Assembly: GCA_030849805.1 (NCBI GenBank)
Contig: JASANZ010002258.1
Coordinates: forward strand, 57,931 to 121,930
Direction of reading: 5' to 3'
Length of the DNA: 64,000 bases
Origin: Sergeia podlipaevii
Taxonomy: Eukaryota > Euglenozoa > Kinetoplastea > Trypanosomatida > Trypanosomatidae
How positions within the stretch are numbered: position 1 is the stretch's first letter; every line of letters starts with the position of its first letter. A model generated the notes under the pieces. That model was not told where the DNA came from. It saw only the letters and a list, made by a program, of their open reading frames with translations, and ran no database searches. The position numbers and the translations under genes are program-made. Shown in pieces: positions 27,419-36,484 of the stretch.

Positions 27419-30400
27419 TCAAAAAAGAGTCATAGCGCCACTTCGCGCTGTCGGTTCACTTTGCCCCGCGTGTTCCACAACCACAAAAGAAGTGGTGGCG
27501 TCGGTGATCGTGGCATCATACGGCTGCGGTGGTTCCTGCTCCTCCTTGTTGCTCTCGAGCGAAGTGCCACATTCAGGCGGCGCTTCGTCTTCAAGCGGAG
27601 GAGGCGCATCCATAAAGGGCACAGCCGCCTCCGAGAACAGCGGCTGAGGCGACTGGGCTTGCGATTTGCTGGTGCTGGTAGCCACAAGAAAAGCATGTGG
27701 GGTCATCAAAGAAGAAAAGGACGGAGTGTGGGGCGGCGTAGAAGGAGGAGTTGCGGGCGGACGGTCACACGTCGCGGCGAGACCACCTCCGCTGGTATCA
27801 GTGTCTGGTGGCATCACATCATGTGCAGACTCCTGAGCAACAGCTTGCACAAGATCGCATAATGGTGAAAACGTCCCCGCGTTGAGCAACAGCTCCGCAA
27901 TGCTCTCCGTCCCTGCCATCTCTGCCTGCACCAAGCGTACCCTCCCACCAGCCTCCTCCTCCATAAGCGACATTACTGCCGCCTTCAATGTGACAGCCTG
28001 CTGTACAAGATGTACAGAACCATCAAGCACATTCATAAGGCCTTGGCGTGCCGCTGTCTCCCCGGTCACAACAAAGTCCCTCTCCGTGGATTCTTCCTGT
28101 ATCACCAAAAGACACTCACGAACGCTGAGCTCTGCTTTCACCGAGGTCATGGCAGAAGCTTCAAGCGCCTCATCACACTCAAGTTCAGCCCGCGCCGCTG
28201 ACTCTGCCTCGCACAGCACTTCACGAGAGCGGGCCTGGCCGTCGAACACGCCCCACACTGCGCGCATTCCTCGCTCCCACTCTATAAACGCCTCCGATAC
28301 TGCCGTCTCTGCCTCCCGCCAGAGCGCTTCCCGCTGCTCGGCATACATCTCCTTCTGTGCATGCACTGCATTAGCAAAAGCATCGTACTCTTTCTCCATC
28401 GTAGCCCGTGCCGCCGTCTCGGCCATCGTAAGTTCATACACGCCCACACCATCTCTCGCCACCCACAGAGCTCGTAACGCTTGAGTAAGCGCCTTGCTGT
28501 CAGCCTCGCACTGCCCCAGACACTCGGTGTAGTAGTACTCCACTCCCTTGTGGTGCAAGCTGCTGAGCTCCTGCGCTATCCACGTCACGCGACGCGCAAG
28601 CGCTGCCTGGCGGCTGTGATGCCAGCTGGAGGCCTGGAATGCCAGGAGATCTACATTTGTGCCGCTCAGATCGTCAGCAGCTGTTCTATCAGCACTGCGT
28701 GTCCTCTCGAGCATCTCCTCGAGTGCCTTTAAGACTAGGGTGGCGGGGACAGGGTGCGAGACGCGCTGCACAACGGCCTCAAGAGCGTCATAAAGACGGC
28801 TTGAAGCCGCTCCAGGCCTCCCAAGAGACACGCACGTGCTATGTCTTGCCCGCAGGTCGGTCTGCTGTCGGAGAGCAGCCTGCACTTCTGCTTGGCACAT
28901 AAGCACGCGCTGCTCGAGTGCGCTGCGGGAAGCCCCAGCGACATCCACAGCGCGGCGGAGCTCCGCCCTGGCGGTTTCAACTTGTGCGGCAGCTCCGTGG
29001 GCTGCCACCTCTAGCTCGGCGTGGCGCACGGCAATCTCTTCCATCGCCTGTGCAGCCCCTTCCTGCCTACCCTGCTGCGTGCCCAAGGCCTGTTGGGTCT
29101 CTACTGCGCGTGCCCGCTCCACTTCGTGCTCAGACTCGAGTATCTCCAGCCGCGACACAACGTCCGCACGCAGGCGCTGCGACTGCGCGACTGCATCTCG
29201 CTGATGGGATTCCATTCTCTGGCGGCACTGGTTTCGCTGTCGTGCTGCTGCCTGCTCTGCAGCCACCACCTTTGCCTCCTGAGCCCGCGTCTCCTCCACT
29301 GTCGCTGCCAGTTGCTGCTGCAGCTGAGCCTGCTGCTCCTCCAGAGCATGGCGCTTGCTAGCGGTCGCGTCTAGCGCTACCTTCGCACTCTCCAACGCCG
29401 ATCGCACTCGCATGCTCTCCTCCTCCTGCACAGCCATCTGCCCACGTGTGCCGCGCAAGTCGTCAGTGCTCTGTGATAGAAGCCTGCGCACCGCGTCGAC
29501 GCGCCGCTGCACATCTTCCAACTCCGTTCGCGTGCGTAGGGTTTCGGCACGAACTGTGTGCAGCGTTCGGTCCCTCTCCAGTCGCATGTCTACAAAGGCC
29601 CTGTCAGCCTCCCGTCTCTGCGCCAGGAGTTCCTGTGAGTCCTTCGTGGCACCGTCAATGGCCTCCTGCATTTCTCGGTTGCGAGCTTCAAGAAGACGTA
29701 CAGCCATCGTACTATGGGACACCTTGGAGCGCATCTGTTCCTGCTCAGCACACATGACCGCGACCTTTTCTGCCAGCTCTGCGCCACTTAACATCGTCAT
29801 GTCGGGCTGAGAGGAACGCCCTGGCCCTGTACGTGAGCCTACTGCAAAAGCCAAGGTGGCCCGCCAGTCAGCCTCGGTTGCCGCAAGGACATGGCGAATG
29901 TTCTGTGTGGACTCCGTTGCCGCATGCAACCCCATCGATATCTTCCGCAGGGAGCTGGTAGGGCCTGGTGGCAGATCCTCCTTCTCCGCTGCCGCTGCAG
30001 ATACGAGAGCAGTAACGGTTGTTGATGGTAGTGGTGCTGCGGCAGGCATTGTGGCGCCATTAAGCGTAGAGAGTGCCACTGAATGCGCAGAGTGAGAGAC
30101 CACAAGCGCACTAGAAGAAGGTGGCTGTGCCACTGGAGCACCTATGGGTGATGGGTCGCAGGTCTCTGCGAGTAAGTCCGTAGCGACCTGAGAACTAGCG
30201 GTGTTTTCTAAATCGGCACGCACGACGGTGGCCTTGTTGGGGCCGTTGTTCCTGCTGTGTTGAGCGGTAGTAAATGCAGAAGGTAAGCGAGACAAAATAG
30301 TAGCATCAGCAAGAATAGATTCTGAAGCTGTGTGCACAGGCCTCACGCGCATCAACTGAATGACAAATACCGCAAGATCAAAGGAGGGCACGGCGGGCAT

Positions 30401-31057
30401 CACCACCACAGTGCGCACGCCGCCTTCTATCATGCCGCTGGTGGCGTGCTCAAAGCCTTTGGCATCAGATGGTAGAGAGGCTGAAGAAGGCGCAGAGCGA
30501 AAGACATAGAGATCAGCACCGTCGTTGAGACTGCCTTGCAGAGTGATGTCGCCAACTGCGTGCGTCTTATCACCCAGTCTCAGCAGTGTTGATGCAGAAG
30601 AGGTGTCAGCAGCAGCAAGGGTATATGCGGTGTACCGCACCGTGGCCTCGTCGCCTGGATCCAGTTTCTTGGCGCTACTACTCACGAAGAAGTCAGTTGA
30701 GACGGCATTAACGGTAGGCTTGCCAGCAAGAGCATAAAAAGAGAGGCCAATATTCGCGAGCAGCGCCACCCAATCGCTAGCCGTCGATAACCGCAATCCT
30801 CTACACTTGCCTGTGTCGTCCCTGAAGGTGGCGTACCCACCTACCTGTGCGGCGAGTTGGAGACTATTCTTGTTGCTTCCTTTCAGATGTGCGGTGCACA
30901 AGGTTTGCTGTGCAGTATAGCACACGAGACAGTACCGCGGCGGTTCTGAGGGAAGCGCCACGAGAGCACACGTGCATAGCACAGAGTCCTCACCGCTATC
31001 GCCGTCTTCCACTACGAGTAAAGTAGCTGGCACAACTAGCAGTGATTGTTGGGTCAT
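27419..31057 (-). CDS. FKBP15-like (WAFL-like) protein: WH1-type domain, FKBP-like domain, long coiled coil
   Basis: 1212 residues. Residues ~1-115 resemble the N-terminal WH1/PH-like domain of FKBP15 (note GGYATFRDD). Residues ~130-240 carry an FKBP fold pattern: GDEATVRYTAYTL, LGDKTHAVGD, then SGMIEGGVRTVVVMPAV. Several aromatic residues of active FKBP isomerases seem to be missing, so the domain may be inactive. Long heptad-type coiled coil (Q, E, R, A-rich) occupies ~410-730, with more helix to ~1050, and a Pro/Ser-rich acidic tail. In animals FKBP15 sits on early endosomes and binds WASH-complex and actin factors. The gene lies two away from a TBC1D23-like gene, another endosome-Golgi factor. 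Confidence 0.75.
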   Translation of the reverse strand: MTQQSLLVVPATLLVVEDGDSGEDSVLCTCALVALPSEPPRYCLVCYTAQQTLCTAHLKGSNKNSLQLAAQVGGYATFRDDTGKCRGLRLSTASDWVALLANIGLSFYALAGKPTVNAVSTDFFVSSSAKKLDPGDEATVRYTAYTLAAADTSSASTLLRLGDKTHAVGDITLQGSLNDGADLYVFRSAPSSASLPSDAKGFEHATSGMIEGGVRTVVVMPAVPSFDLAVFVIQLMRVRPVHTASESILADATILSRLPSAFTTAQHSRNNGPNKATVVRADLENTASSQVATDLLAETCDPSPIGAPVAQPPSSSALVVSHSAHSVALSTLNGATMPAAAPLPSTTVTALVSAAAAEKEDLPPGPTSSLRKISMGLHAATESTQNIRHVLAATEADWRATLAFAVGSRTGPGRSSQPDMTMLSGAELAEKVAVMCAEQEQMRSKVSHSTMAVRLLEARNREMQEAIDGATKDSQELLAQRREADRAFVDMRLERDRTLHTVRAETLRTRTELEDVQRRVDAVRRLLSQSTDDLRGTRGQMAVQEEESMRVRSALESAKVALDATASKRHALEEQQAQLQQQLAATVEETRAQEAKVVAAEQAAARQRNQCRQRMESHQRDAVAQSQRLRADVVSRLEILESEHEVERARAVETQQALGTQQGRQEGAAQAMEEIAVRHAELEVAAHGAAAQVETARAELRRAVDVAGASRSALEQRVLMCQAEVQAALRQQTDLRARHSTCVSLGRPGAASSRLYDALEAVVQRVSHPVPATLVLKALEEMLERTRSADRTAADDLSGTNVDLLAFQASSWHHSRQAALARRVTWIAQELSSLHHKGVEYYYTECLGQCEADSKALTQALRALWVARDGVGVYELTMAETAARATMEKEYDAFANAVHAQKEMYAEQREALWREAETAVSEAFIEWERGMRAVWGVFDGQARSREVLCEAESAARAELECDEALEASAMTSVKAELSVRECLLVIQEESTERDFVVTGETAARQGLMNVLDGSVHLVQQAVTLKAAVMSLMEEEAGGRVRLVQAEMAGTESIAELLLNAGTFSPLCDLVQAVAQESAHDVMPPDTDTSGGGLAATCDRPPATPPSTPPHTPSFSSLMTPHAFLVATSTSKSQAQSPQPLFSEAAVPFMDAPPPLEDEAPPECGTSLESNKEEQEPPQPYDATITDATTSFVVVEHAGQSEPTARSGAMTLF

Positions 31058-31501
31058 TCTACGCGTAGAAACAAATGTACTTCAGTGCGAATATGAGTAT
31101 AGGTGAGAACCGGGGGGGAGGGAGGGACGCAGCAAGCAATGCTATTGTGTGTGATGTAAGGTCAAATGCTGCCCTTCTTTTTTTTTTCGTCTCCGCTTCG
31201 CCTGTAAGTAGCACGCGTGTATGCACGGAGTTGCGCTGCTGATTGAGTGTATTTCAAGTGGGATTATTTTTTTACCAAAAAGAAAGGGAGACATATAGTA
31301 GAGATGAAGCAATACACGCATTACCAAAAGACAACTATTGTACGCAGATTTCTCTCCCTCTCTCTCTCTCAAAAGGTTCTTTCTGATTCTTTTCTGTTAC
31401 GATTCGCTCTTACACATAATTTTTGGAGTATTGACTAGTGATATAGTGCATGTGTATGTAGTTGTGCATGTCTAACTTTGTCGCGTTTCGCCCCGTATAC
31501 A
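31058..31501. other. Spacer between the SUN gene and the FKBP15-like gene
   Basis: Holds a C-rich pyrimidine tract on the minus strand (31110-31135) with AGs between it and the ATG, and a CT run near 31354-31370. No gene was found. Confidence 0.6.
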
Positions 31502-33112
31502 CTACCGCTGCCGCCGTGGCTCCACACCTCGTGGAGACTGCCGGGATCTCCATATAGCCCCCAAGCGAAGCATCGGCAGCTCTCTCAATCCCTCCGCCAT
31601 AGGGGCAGCAGCAATGGCGGCGGGTAGTGCATAAGTTGTAGTAAAAACAAGAAAAATAGACAGCGCCGACATGATACATGCCAGAACAGCTATCAGCAGA
31701 ACACCACCGAGCCCAACCCCTTCGGAGGAAAGAAGAGACTCTGCCAAGTTGCGAACGTTAGAGATCGCCGCATATACATGTCCCTCAGCTTCCGCCACCC
31801 TGCGATAGGAGTCGCGGTTGCGTATGGCAAAAAACGCCAGCTCCTGACGCACTCGCATAAGCTCAACCTTGGTGTCTGCGTGCTGCTTCGCTAGCGCTTG
31901 AAACTCGGCTTGGAGTGCCTTCTGCTGTTTGATAAGATGCACCAGGAGGTTCACGGCGGGGTTCGCGTGAGAGGTGGACTTGTACGTGATCGGCGATGGC
32001 AAAGTAGAAGACAGCGTCTGTCGTGTCACGTGTGGGTCTCGGCTGCGTGGGGGCACTGCGCACATTGCAGTGAAGCATGCGGCAGCACCAGGCCGCTCCG
32101 CAGCTGTGCACTGTATAGACGCATTCCATGCGGTAGGTGAAGGTGGCTGCAGGCACAAAGCAGCGGGATCATGCGTCATTGCATGTGTCGCCGCTCTCGC
32201 GTCTGCGTCAGTGTTCATGTTGAAGGTGGGTAATGATAGTTCGAAGCCTAGTGGTGCGATCGGGTCCACCAGCGTTGTGGGCCATTGGGAAGGGAAACGC
32301 TCCCTGGCAGATGCTCCCTCTTTGAAAATGGTACTAGTGGGGTCGGGACTAGTAGAAGACATCACAGAATCCAAGATAAACCCTGTACCGCCACATGACT
32401 CCAGCTCACCTTCAACCTCCTCATCAATGTCGTAGCGCGTGAGTGTTTCGAGGGCATCAATACCAAATACTTGAAACCCAGTCATAGTGCACCACGGCTC
32501 GGAGCCATGCGAGGTCACCCAGAGCAGACGAATAAAGCGCACCGGGGAGTGCTGCGCCACCTCGAACGACTGTCTGCCGCGTCTCTGCTGAGCCTCAAAG
32601 TTACCCAGCACCTCCCAACTGTTCGTGGGGTACTGTCTGCTGCCCAGCAGTGTGAAACGGCGCACGCCACTGCTAAAGTGTTCTTTGTTTATCACCGTCA
32701 CCACCCGCACTTCTACATCACGTATGAGTTGCACCGAGAACTGCTTCTTGGCAGCCCCACATGGACACATCATATACTTGTCCGTGTTGTCCACAAGAAG
32801 GGTGGAGGCCCCCTGGCAGCTGGGGTGTGCATCGGTGAGGATGGCGCCAAGGTACTTGGAGGCGTAGTTGGTGGAAAGGCCTGGTGGCGTACTCCGTGCT
32901 CGTGCACTGCTGGTACTAGCGTCTGGGATGATAGCACTGCTGTTGAAGTGCGCGCGCCGCTTGTTGAATGTCTCAAAAGACTGGGTAGAAAACCACTCCA
33001 GAGGGACGAAAATGGCCAATAGGAGTACCATCAACCCAACCAGCACGGCCACCTGTTCACAGCCCCGCGGGCGTCTCAGAAGGCTTACACTGGCATCCGC
33101 TTGAGGCTCCAT
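31502..33112 (-). CDS. Mid-SUN (Slp1/SUCO-type) membrane protein
   Basis: 536 residues. A membrane helix at ~20-40 is followed by a SUN domain at ~82-218 with recognisable elements: KYMMCPC, the strand segment VVTVINKEHFSSGVRRFTLLG, YPTNSWEVLGNF, and the end PWCTMTGFQVFG. A variable region (~220-400), a short coiled coil (~395-450) and a second strong hydrophobic segment (~470-505) follow. A SUN domain in the middle, with helices on both sides, is the layout of Slp1/SUCO/mid-SUN proteins of the ER and nuclear envelope rather than of canonical LINC SUN proteins. In yeast Slp1-Emp65 protects soluble ER proteins; the role here is inferred only from the family. The acceptor AG touches the ATG. 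Confidence 0.82.
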   Translation of the reverse strand: MEPQADASVSLLRRPRGCEQVAVLVGLMVLLLAIFVPLEWFSTQSFETFNKRRAHFNSSAIIPDASTSSARARSTPPGLSTNYASKYLGAILTDAHPSCQGASTLLVDNTDKYMMCPCGAAKKQFSVQLIRDVEVRVVTVINKEHFSSGVRRFTLLGSRQYPTNSWEVLGNFEAQQRRGRQSFEVAQHSPVRFIRLLWVTSHGSEPWCTMTGFQVFGIDALETLTRYDIDEEVEGELESCGGTGFILDSVMSSTSPDPTSTIFKEGASARERFPSQWPTTLVDPIAPLGFELSLPTFNMNTDADARAATHAMTHDPAALCLQPPSPTAWNASIQCTAAERPGAAACFTAMCAVPPRSRDPHVTRQTLSSTLPSPITYKSTSHANPAVNLLVHLIKQQKALQAEFQALAKQHADTKVELMRVRQELAFFAIRNRDSYRRVAEAEGHVYAAISNVRNLAESLLSSEGVGLGGVLLIAVLACIMSALSIFLVFTTTYALPAAIAAAPMAEGLRELPMLRLGAIWRSRQSPRGVEPRRQR

Positions 33113-33146
33113 CTTTACAACAAATATGAGAAGAAGAAAAAAGATA
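33113..33146 (-). promoter_or_regulatory. Acceptor AG abutting the SUN gene ATG
   Basis: A tract of ~25 pyrimidines ends in TTTGTTGTAAAG on the minus strand. The AG at 33113-33114 is the first after the tract and is followed at once by ATG. Confidence 0.6.
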
Positions 33147-33341
33147 AAACAAGAAGTGATGGTGCCCCCAAAAGTAGCTAGATGTAAAAGCAGTAGGGAA
33201 GGACCACTAGTTTAAAATTTCCGTCATCAATGTTAATGCAACAGCACAAACCTAGCGCGCTCTATATATTTGACTGATAAAAGCAAACCGTATGGCAAAG
33301 TGCTACATGTTAATAGCAAAATATGATGAAATAAAGTAAGG

Positions 33342-33368
33342 AATATATATATATATATATATATATAT
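33342..33368. repeat. (AT)n microsatellite
   Basis: About 13 AT units in the spacer upstream of the SUN gene. Confidence 0.9.
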
Positions 33369-33645
33369 GTAAGCTCTGTAAGTTGAGCACGCCATGAATC
33401 CCATAAAGCAAACCGTTGTGTCTGTCCACTATTTAAGTGAGAGCACACTACATAACTGGTGCTTCTTTTCGCCGCTGGTTGATGTTTCGTCCATTTCGCG
33501 ACCTTATTTTTTTTGATAAAAAAAAGGAAAACAAAACAAAAATAGGTTCTTGCTGGTTCAAAAAGATAAAAAGATGCATCTCTCTCTTTCTCTTTCTTTC
33601 TTTCATTAAGATTTAAAAACATATATTCACGCAGCCACATGTGCT

Positions 33646-35784
33646 TTACGCAGTGTCTCCAAACAACGCATCAAACTCTGCGTCAATGTTGGCGGCAGAA
33701 GCGATAGCGCCTACCCCCTCCGCCGGCTTGGGGCGTGCAGTCGGTGCAGGAGACGGAGAAGCCTCTGTAGAAACCGTCGATGCAGGCTTCTGCGATGCGT
33801 CAGCTGCGGCGGCAGACACGACGGTGCCCTTAAGAGGCTTGGGGGGTACGCTCGTAATAAGGCCAAAGTCATCATCTTCATCATCCTCGCCCAAGGAAAA
33901 CACGTGCTGCTGTGGTTGGCCAGAAGGCTGGAACGATTGCGTGTCGGATATGACACGGCCTTTCAACGGGACCCCAGCTGTACCAGCAGCAGGTGTCTGG
34001 CTAGAGCTCGCCTGAGCACTCGCGCCTTGAGCTCCCTGAGAGAACTGCTGATGTTGCTGTTGCGTCTCTGCGAATCGCTCCTGAACCTTCTGCACCATTC
34101 CCCATCCCCACGCCGAGGCTGCTGTCATCTTCTCCTTCGCCTTATTCGCGAGTTCGTCTGCGCGAGCCTTGACCGCCTCTCTCTCAGGAAACAATGTGGA
34201 CAAGTTATCAACTGCCCCCGCGAGGGCACTGCCGGAGGCGTTCACGTTCGGGTTCCTCACAGTCGCCTGCTCGCTCATGACTACTCGGATCATGCGGGCA
34301 CGAATAAGAGGAATGACGGTCTTGAAGCCGCCAGTGGTGAGGCTAACAAAAGGGTAGCCGGCCTGGATGAAGTGCAGGGCCACCACCTTAAGCAGGTTTG
34401 CCTCCTCCTCAAGCTGACGGCCCGTGCCAAAGATGCTCAAGTGCTGGCCACGAGATGCGGTTGTCTGAGACACCAGTTCAGCGATCTGGGAAGTGTCAAA
34501 GCCAATTCTGTCCCCCACAAACATCGCCGTGGGCAGATGGGCATAGTCGAAGCTCTCGCGCGAGCGGCAGTCGGCGATGATGTACTCCAGAGGGAGCGCG
34601 TCCTCGCCAGTAGGGGGGTGGACAGCAAAGCTGCTTGCCAAATCCGAGCGCTCCAGAGGGAGGCAAGGACTGGCAGCATAGTAAGCAGCAAGCTCCTCTG
34701 GAGCTTTGTTGATACTCCCTGAGTCAGGATACAAGCAGCACTCCAGAACGCGCTGAGTAGAAACAGGGGTGTTACGAAAGAGAAGCTCCGCGTTCTGCAG
34801 CAGTGTTTTGCCAGACCACATTGGGATCAGTGAGACGCGGCAGCTACTGACAAGCTGCGGGTCGATCGCCTCCGCCTTGCTGCGCGGCAACGTAAACACG
34901 GTTGACGTGAGCGCCGCCTGAATCTCCTTCTTGCTTGTCAAGTGCAGTAGCTTTTGTCGGTTGGAAACAATGTACGCCAGCGCAACATAAGGCACCATAA
35001 TCGGGTCTCCTAGAATGAAGATCCAGTCTAGCACACACAGTGCAGTCGCGTAGTCGTCGTGAAGCACAAATAGCCTGCGTGTCCAGTCGAGAAGAAAAAC
35101 GCCGATGTCTGCTTGGTTGTGGTCCAGGTGTACAGAGAGAGCGGGGTCTTGGTACTGCAGCATCAATCTTAGCAAAGCAGAGGCGGCACCTCCAAATTTC
35201 ATTGGGGTTTCCCCAGTCGTACCTCCAAACGTCATTTTCTGCGTCTCCGTGCCTAGCACCAAGTAGTCCACCAGAAGGGACTCCAAAAAGGCCAGTAACA
35301 CGCGAAGAACATCATTGCTGCTCGTGAGCCCCGCCTCGCGCACGACCGTCGCCATGGCCAGCGCAATAGGTGCTAAGTAGTCGTCGAATATGGCAGCCCG
35401 AGACTGATAAAGATATTCTAAGAGACCCGCGAGTTCTTGCTCAGTAGGTTGTGCTGAAGCACCAGCGAAAACCAGGGCAAGGCGCCGGGCAAGGACCCAG
35501 TTATCGTCCGTGGTACCCTGTGACATCTCAGCAAAAGATTCGGGCAATCGGTCCATCGGCAGTGGGCTGTCTATCAGGAGCTGGCTGTACAGCTTGCAGC
35601 GCAGCGGACCCAAAAGATGTGCTGAGAGCTGTGGCACACGCATGCAAGCTGTCTGCAACGTGGGCAGCACAAGCCGCTTCTCACCAAAGATATCGCAGTC
35701 CTCAAGCATGTGGAGCAGAGCAGCGGTGTCATCGGCTGCGGGAGCAGCTGGAGGATTGGCCAGCTGTTGTGAATCCGCACTCAT
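33646..35784 (-). CDS. TBC1D23-like protein: pseudo-TBC domain plus rhodanese-like domain
   Basis: 712 residues from the ATG at 35784. The frame is open further upstream but reads through a (CA)n repeat and T-rich spacer, so the extension is not credible. A TBC-type helical domain spans ~100-290 (LDWTRRLFVLHDDYATALCVLDWIF, shown here only in part as conserved core) without the Arg and Gln fingers of active RabGAPs. A rhodanese-like domain spans ~398-492 (YIIADCRSRESFDYAHLP to TGGFKTV); the active-site Cys loop is replaced by SIFGTGR, so it is probably inactive. Domain order matches TBC1D23, which tethers endosome-derived vesicles at the trans-Golgi through golgins. The last ~200 residues are low-complexity, P/A/S-rich. 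Confidence 0.82.
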   Translation of the reverse strand: MSADSQQLANPPAAPAADDTAALLHMLEDCDIFGEKRLVLPTLQTACMRVPQLSAHLLGPLRCKLYSQLLIDSPLPMDRLPESFAEMSQGTTDDNWVLARRLALVFAGASAQPTEQELAGLLEYLYQSRAAIFDDYLAPIALAMATVVREAGLTSSNDVLRVLLAFLESLLVDYLVLGTETQKMTFGGTTGETPMKFGGAASALLRLMLQYQDPALSVHLDHNQADIGVFLLDWTRRLFVLHDDYATALCVLDWIFILGDPIMVPYVALAYIVSNRQKLLHLTSKKEIQAALTSTVFTLPRSKAEAIDPQLVSSCRVSLIPMWSGKTLLQNAELLFRNTPVSTQRVLECCLYPDSGSINKAPEELAAYYAASPCLPLERSDLASSFAVHPPTGEDALPLEYIIADCRSRESFDYAHLPTAMFVGDRIGFDTSQIAELVSQTTASRGQHLSIFGTGRQLEEEANLLKVVALHFIQAGYPFVSLTTGGFKTVIPLIRARMIRVVMSEQATVRNPNVNASGSALAGAVDNLSTLFPEREAVKARADELANKAKEKMTAASAWGWGMVQKVQERFAETQQQHQQFSQGAQGASAQASSSQTPAAGTAGVPLKGRVISDTQSFQPSGQPQQHVFSLGEDDEDDDFGLITSVPPKPLKGTVVSAAAADASQKPASTVSTEASPSPAPTARPKPAEGVGAIASAANIDAEFDALFGDTA

Positions 35785-35786
35785 TA

Positions 35787-35828
<42 letters not shown>

Positions 35829-36484
35829 TGTGAATGTGACGGTTTACTGATATCGCTTCAGCCAAGAATATATATATGTATGTTGAAAAGCACGTACGAT
35901 AGTTAAGAAAAAAAAAAACGATAAGCCTTTTTCTGAGTACAAAAATGCACTGTACGTAAAAGCACTTATTGAAAAAGAAAAAATTAATGAACAAAAGAAG
36001 GGTAAAAGAAAGAGTATAAAAAGACATATAAGTAAACAGAAAGCGGTGACAAGCTTTGCTCTGACTCTTCCCCCCTCCCCACTCCTCCCTCCTCCATCCC
36101 CTCCCTCCTTCCTCTCTTTCACATAAGTGTGAAAGAGAAATTCACTATCTTGTGTAACGTAAAACAATGTCATCACCAATCTGGGTGAAAGGCTCGCTTT
36201 ATCTTTGTTGGTATGATAAATATTTTTTTAAAAAAAAGTGCAGAAAGTGGTCCTGCCGAATGAAGCTCCTAGTGCTGCACATACTCTTAACCTCTCGTGA
36301 GCTCACACACTTCCCGCTGCTGTCTATGTGTGCTCTGCCGCGACGAAACAGAAGCGGAGCTAGACACTTTTCGCGTGTACTGCAAAAGCACGCTGGCAAA
36401 GTCTCCAGACGTTTGAAAAAAAAAAAAAAAAGCAAGCATAGAAAAAGAAAAAAAAATGTAAACTGAAAAAATGAGCTTGAAACT
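35785..36484. other. Spacer between Ku80 and the TBC1D23-like gene
   Basis: Contains the (TG)n repeat, a 55-60 nt C/T tract on the plus strand (36064-36122; purine-rich on the transcribed strand) and an A15 run near 36417-36431. No gene was seen. Confidence 0.6.
35789..35826. repeat. (TG)n microsatellite next to the TBC1D23-like start
   Basis: About 18 TG units on the plus strand, (CA)n on the transcribed strand, beginning only ~5 nt upstream of the ATG at 35784. It forms part of the leader if splicing occurs upstream of it. Confidence 0.95.

Larger units (their letters stand above)
33113..33645. other. Spacer between the TBC1D23-like gene and the SUN gene
   Basis: Holds the SUN acceptor, the (AT)n repeat and TTTC repeats near 33585-33605. 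No gene was seen. Confidence 0.6.

Noticed and set aside
27882..28484. 200-codon Ser/Ala-rich plus-strand frame
   Set aside because: Antisense to the coiled-coil part of the FKBP15-like gene; composition is a by-product of Glu/Ala/Arg codons.
33904..34722. 272-codon open frame on the plus strand
   Set aside because: It is antisense to the TBC1D23-like gene, has R/L/S-biased composition typical of a shadow frame, and would run against the single transcription direction of the window.
35785..36027. 81-codon N-terminal extension of the TBC1D23-like frame
   Set aside because: It encodes F-rich runs and a (His-Thr)n stretch from the microsatellite, so it is spacer DNA that happens to be open.
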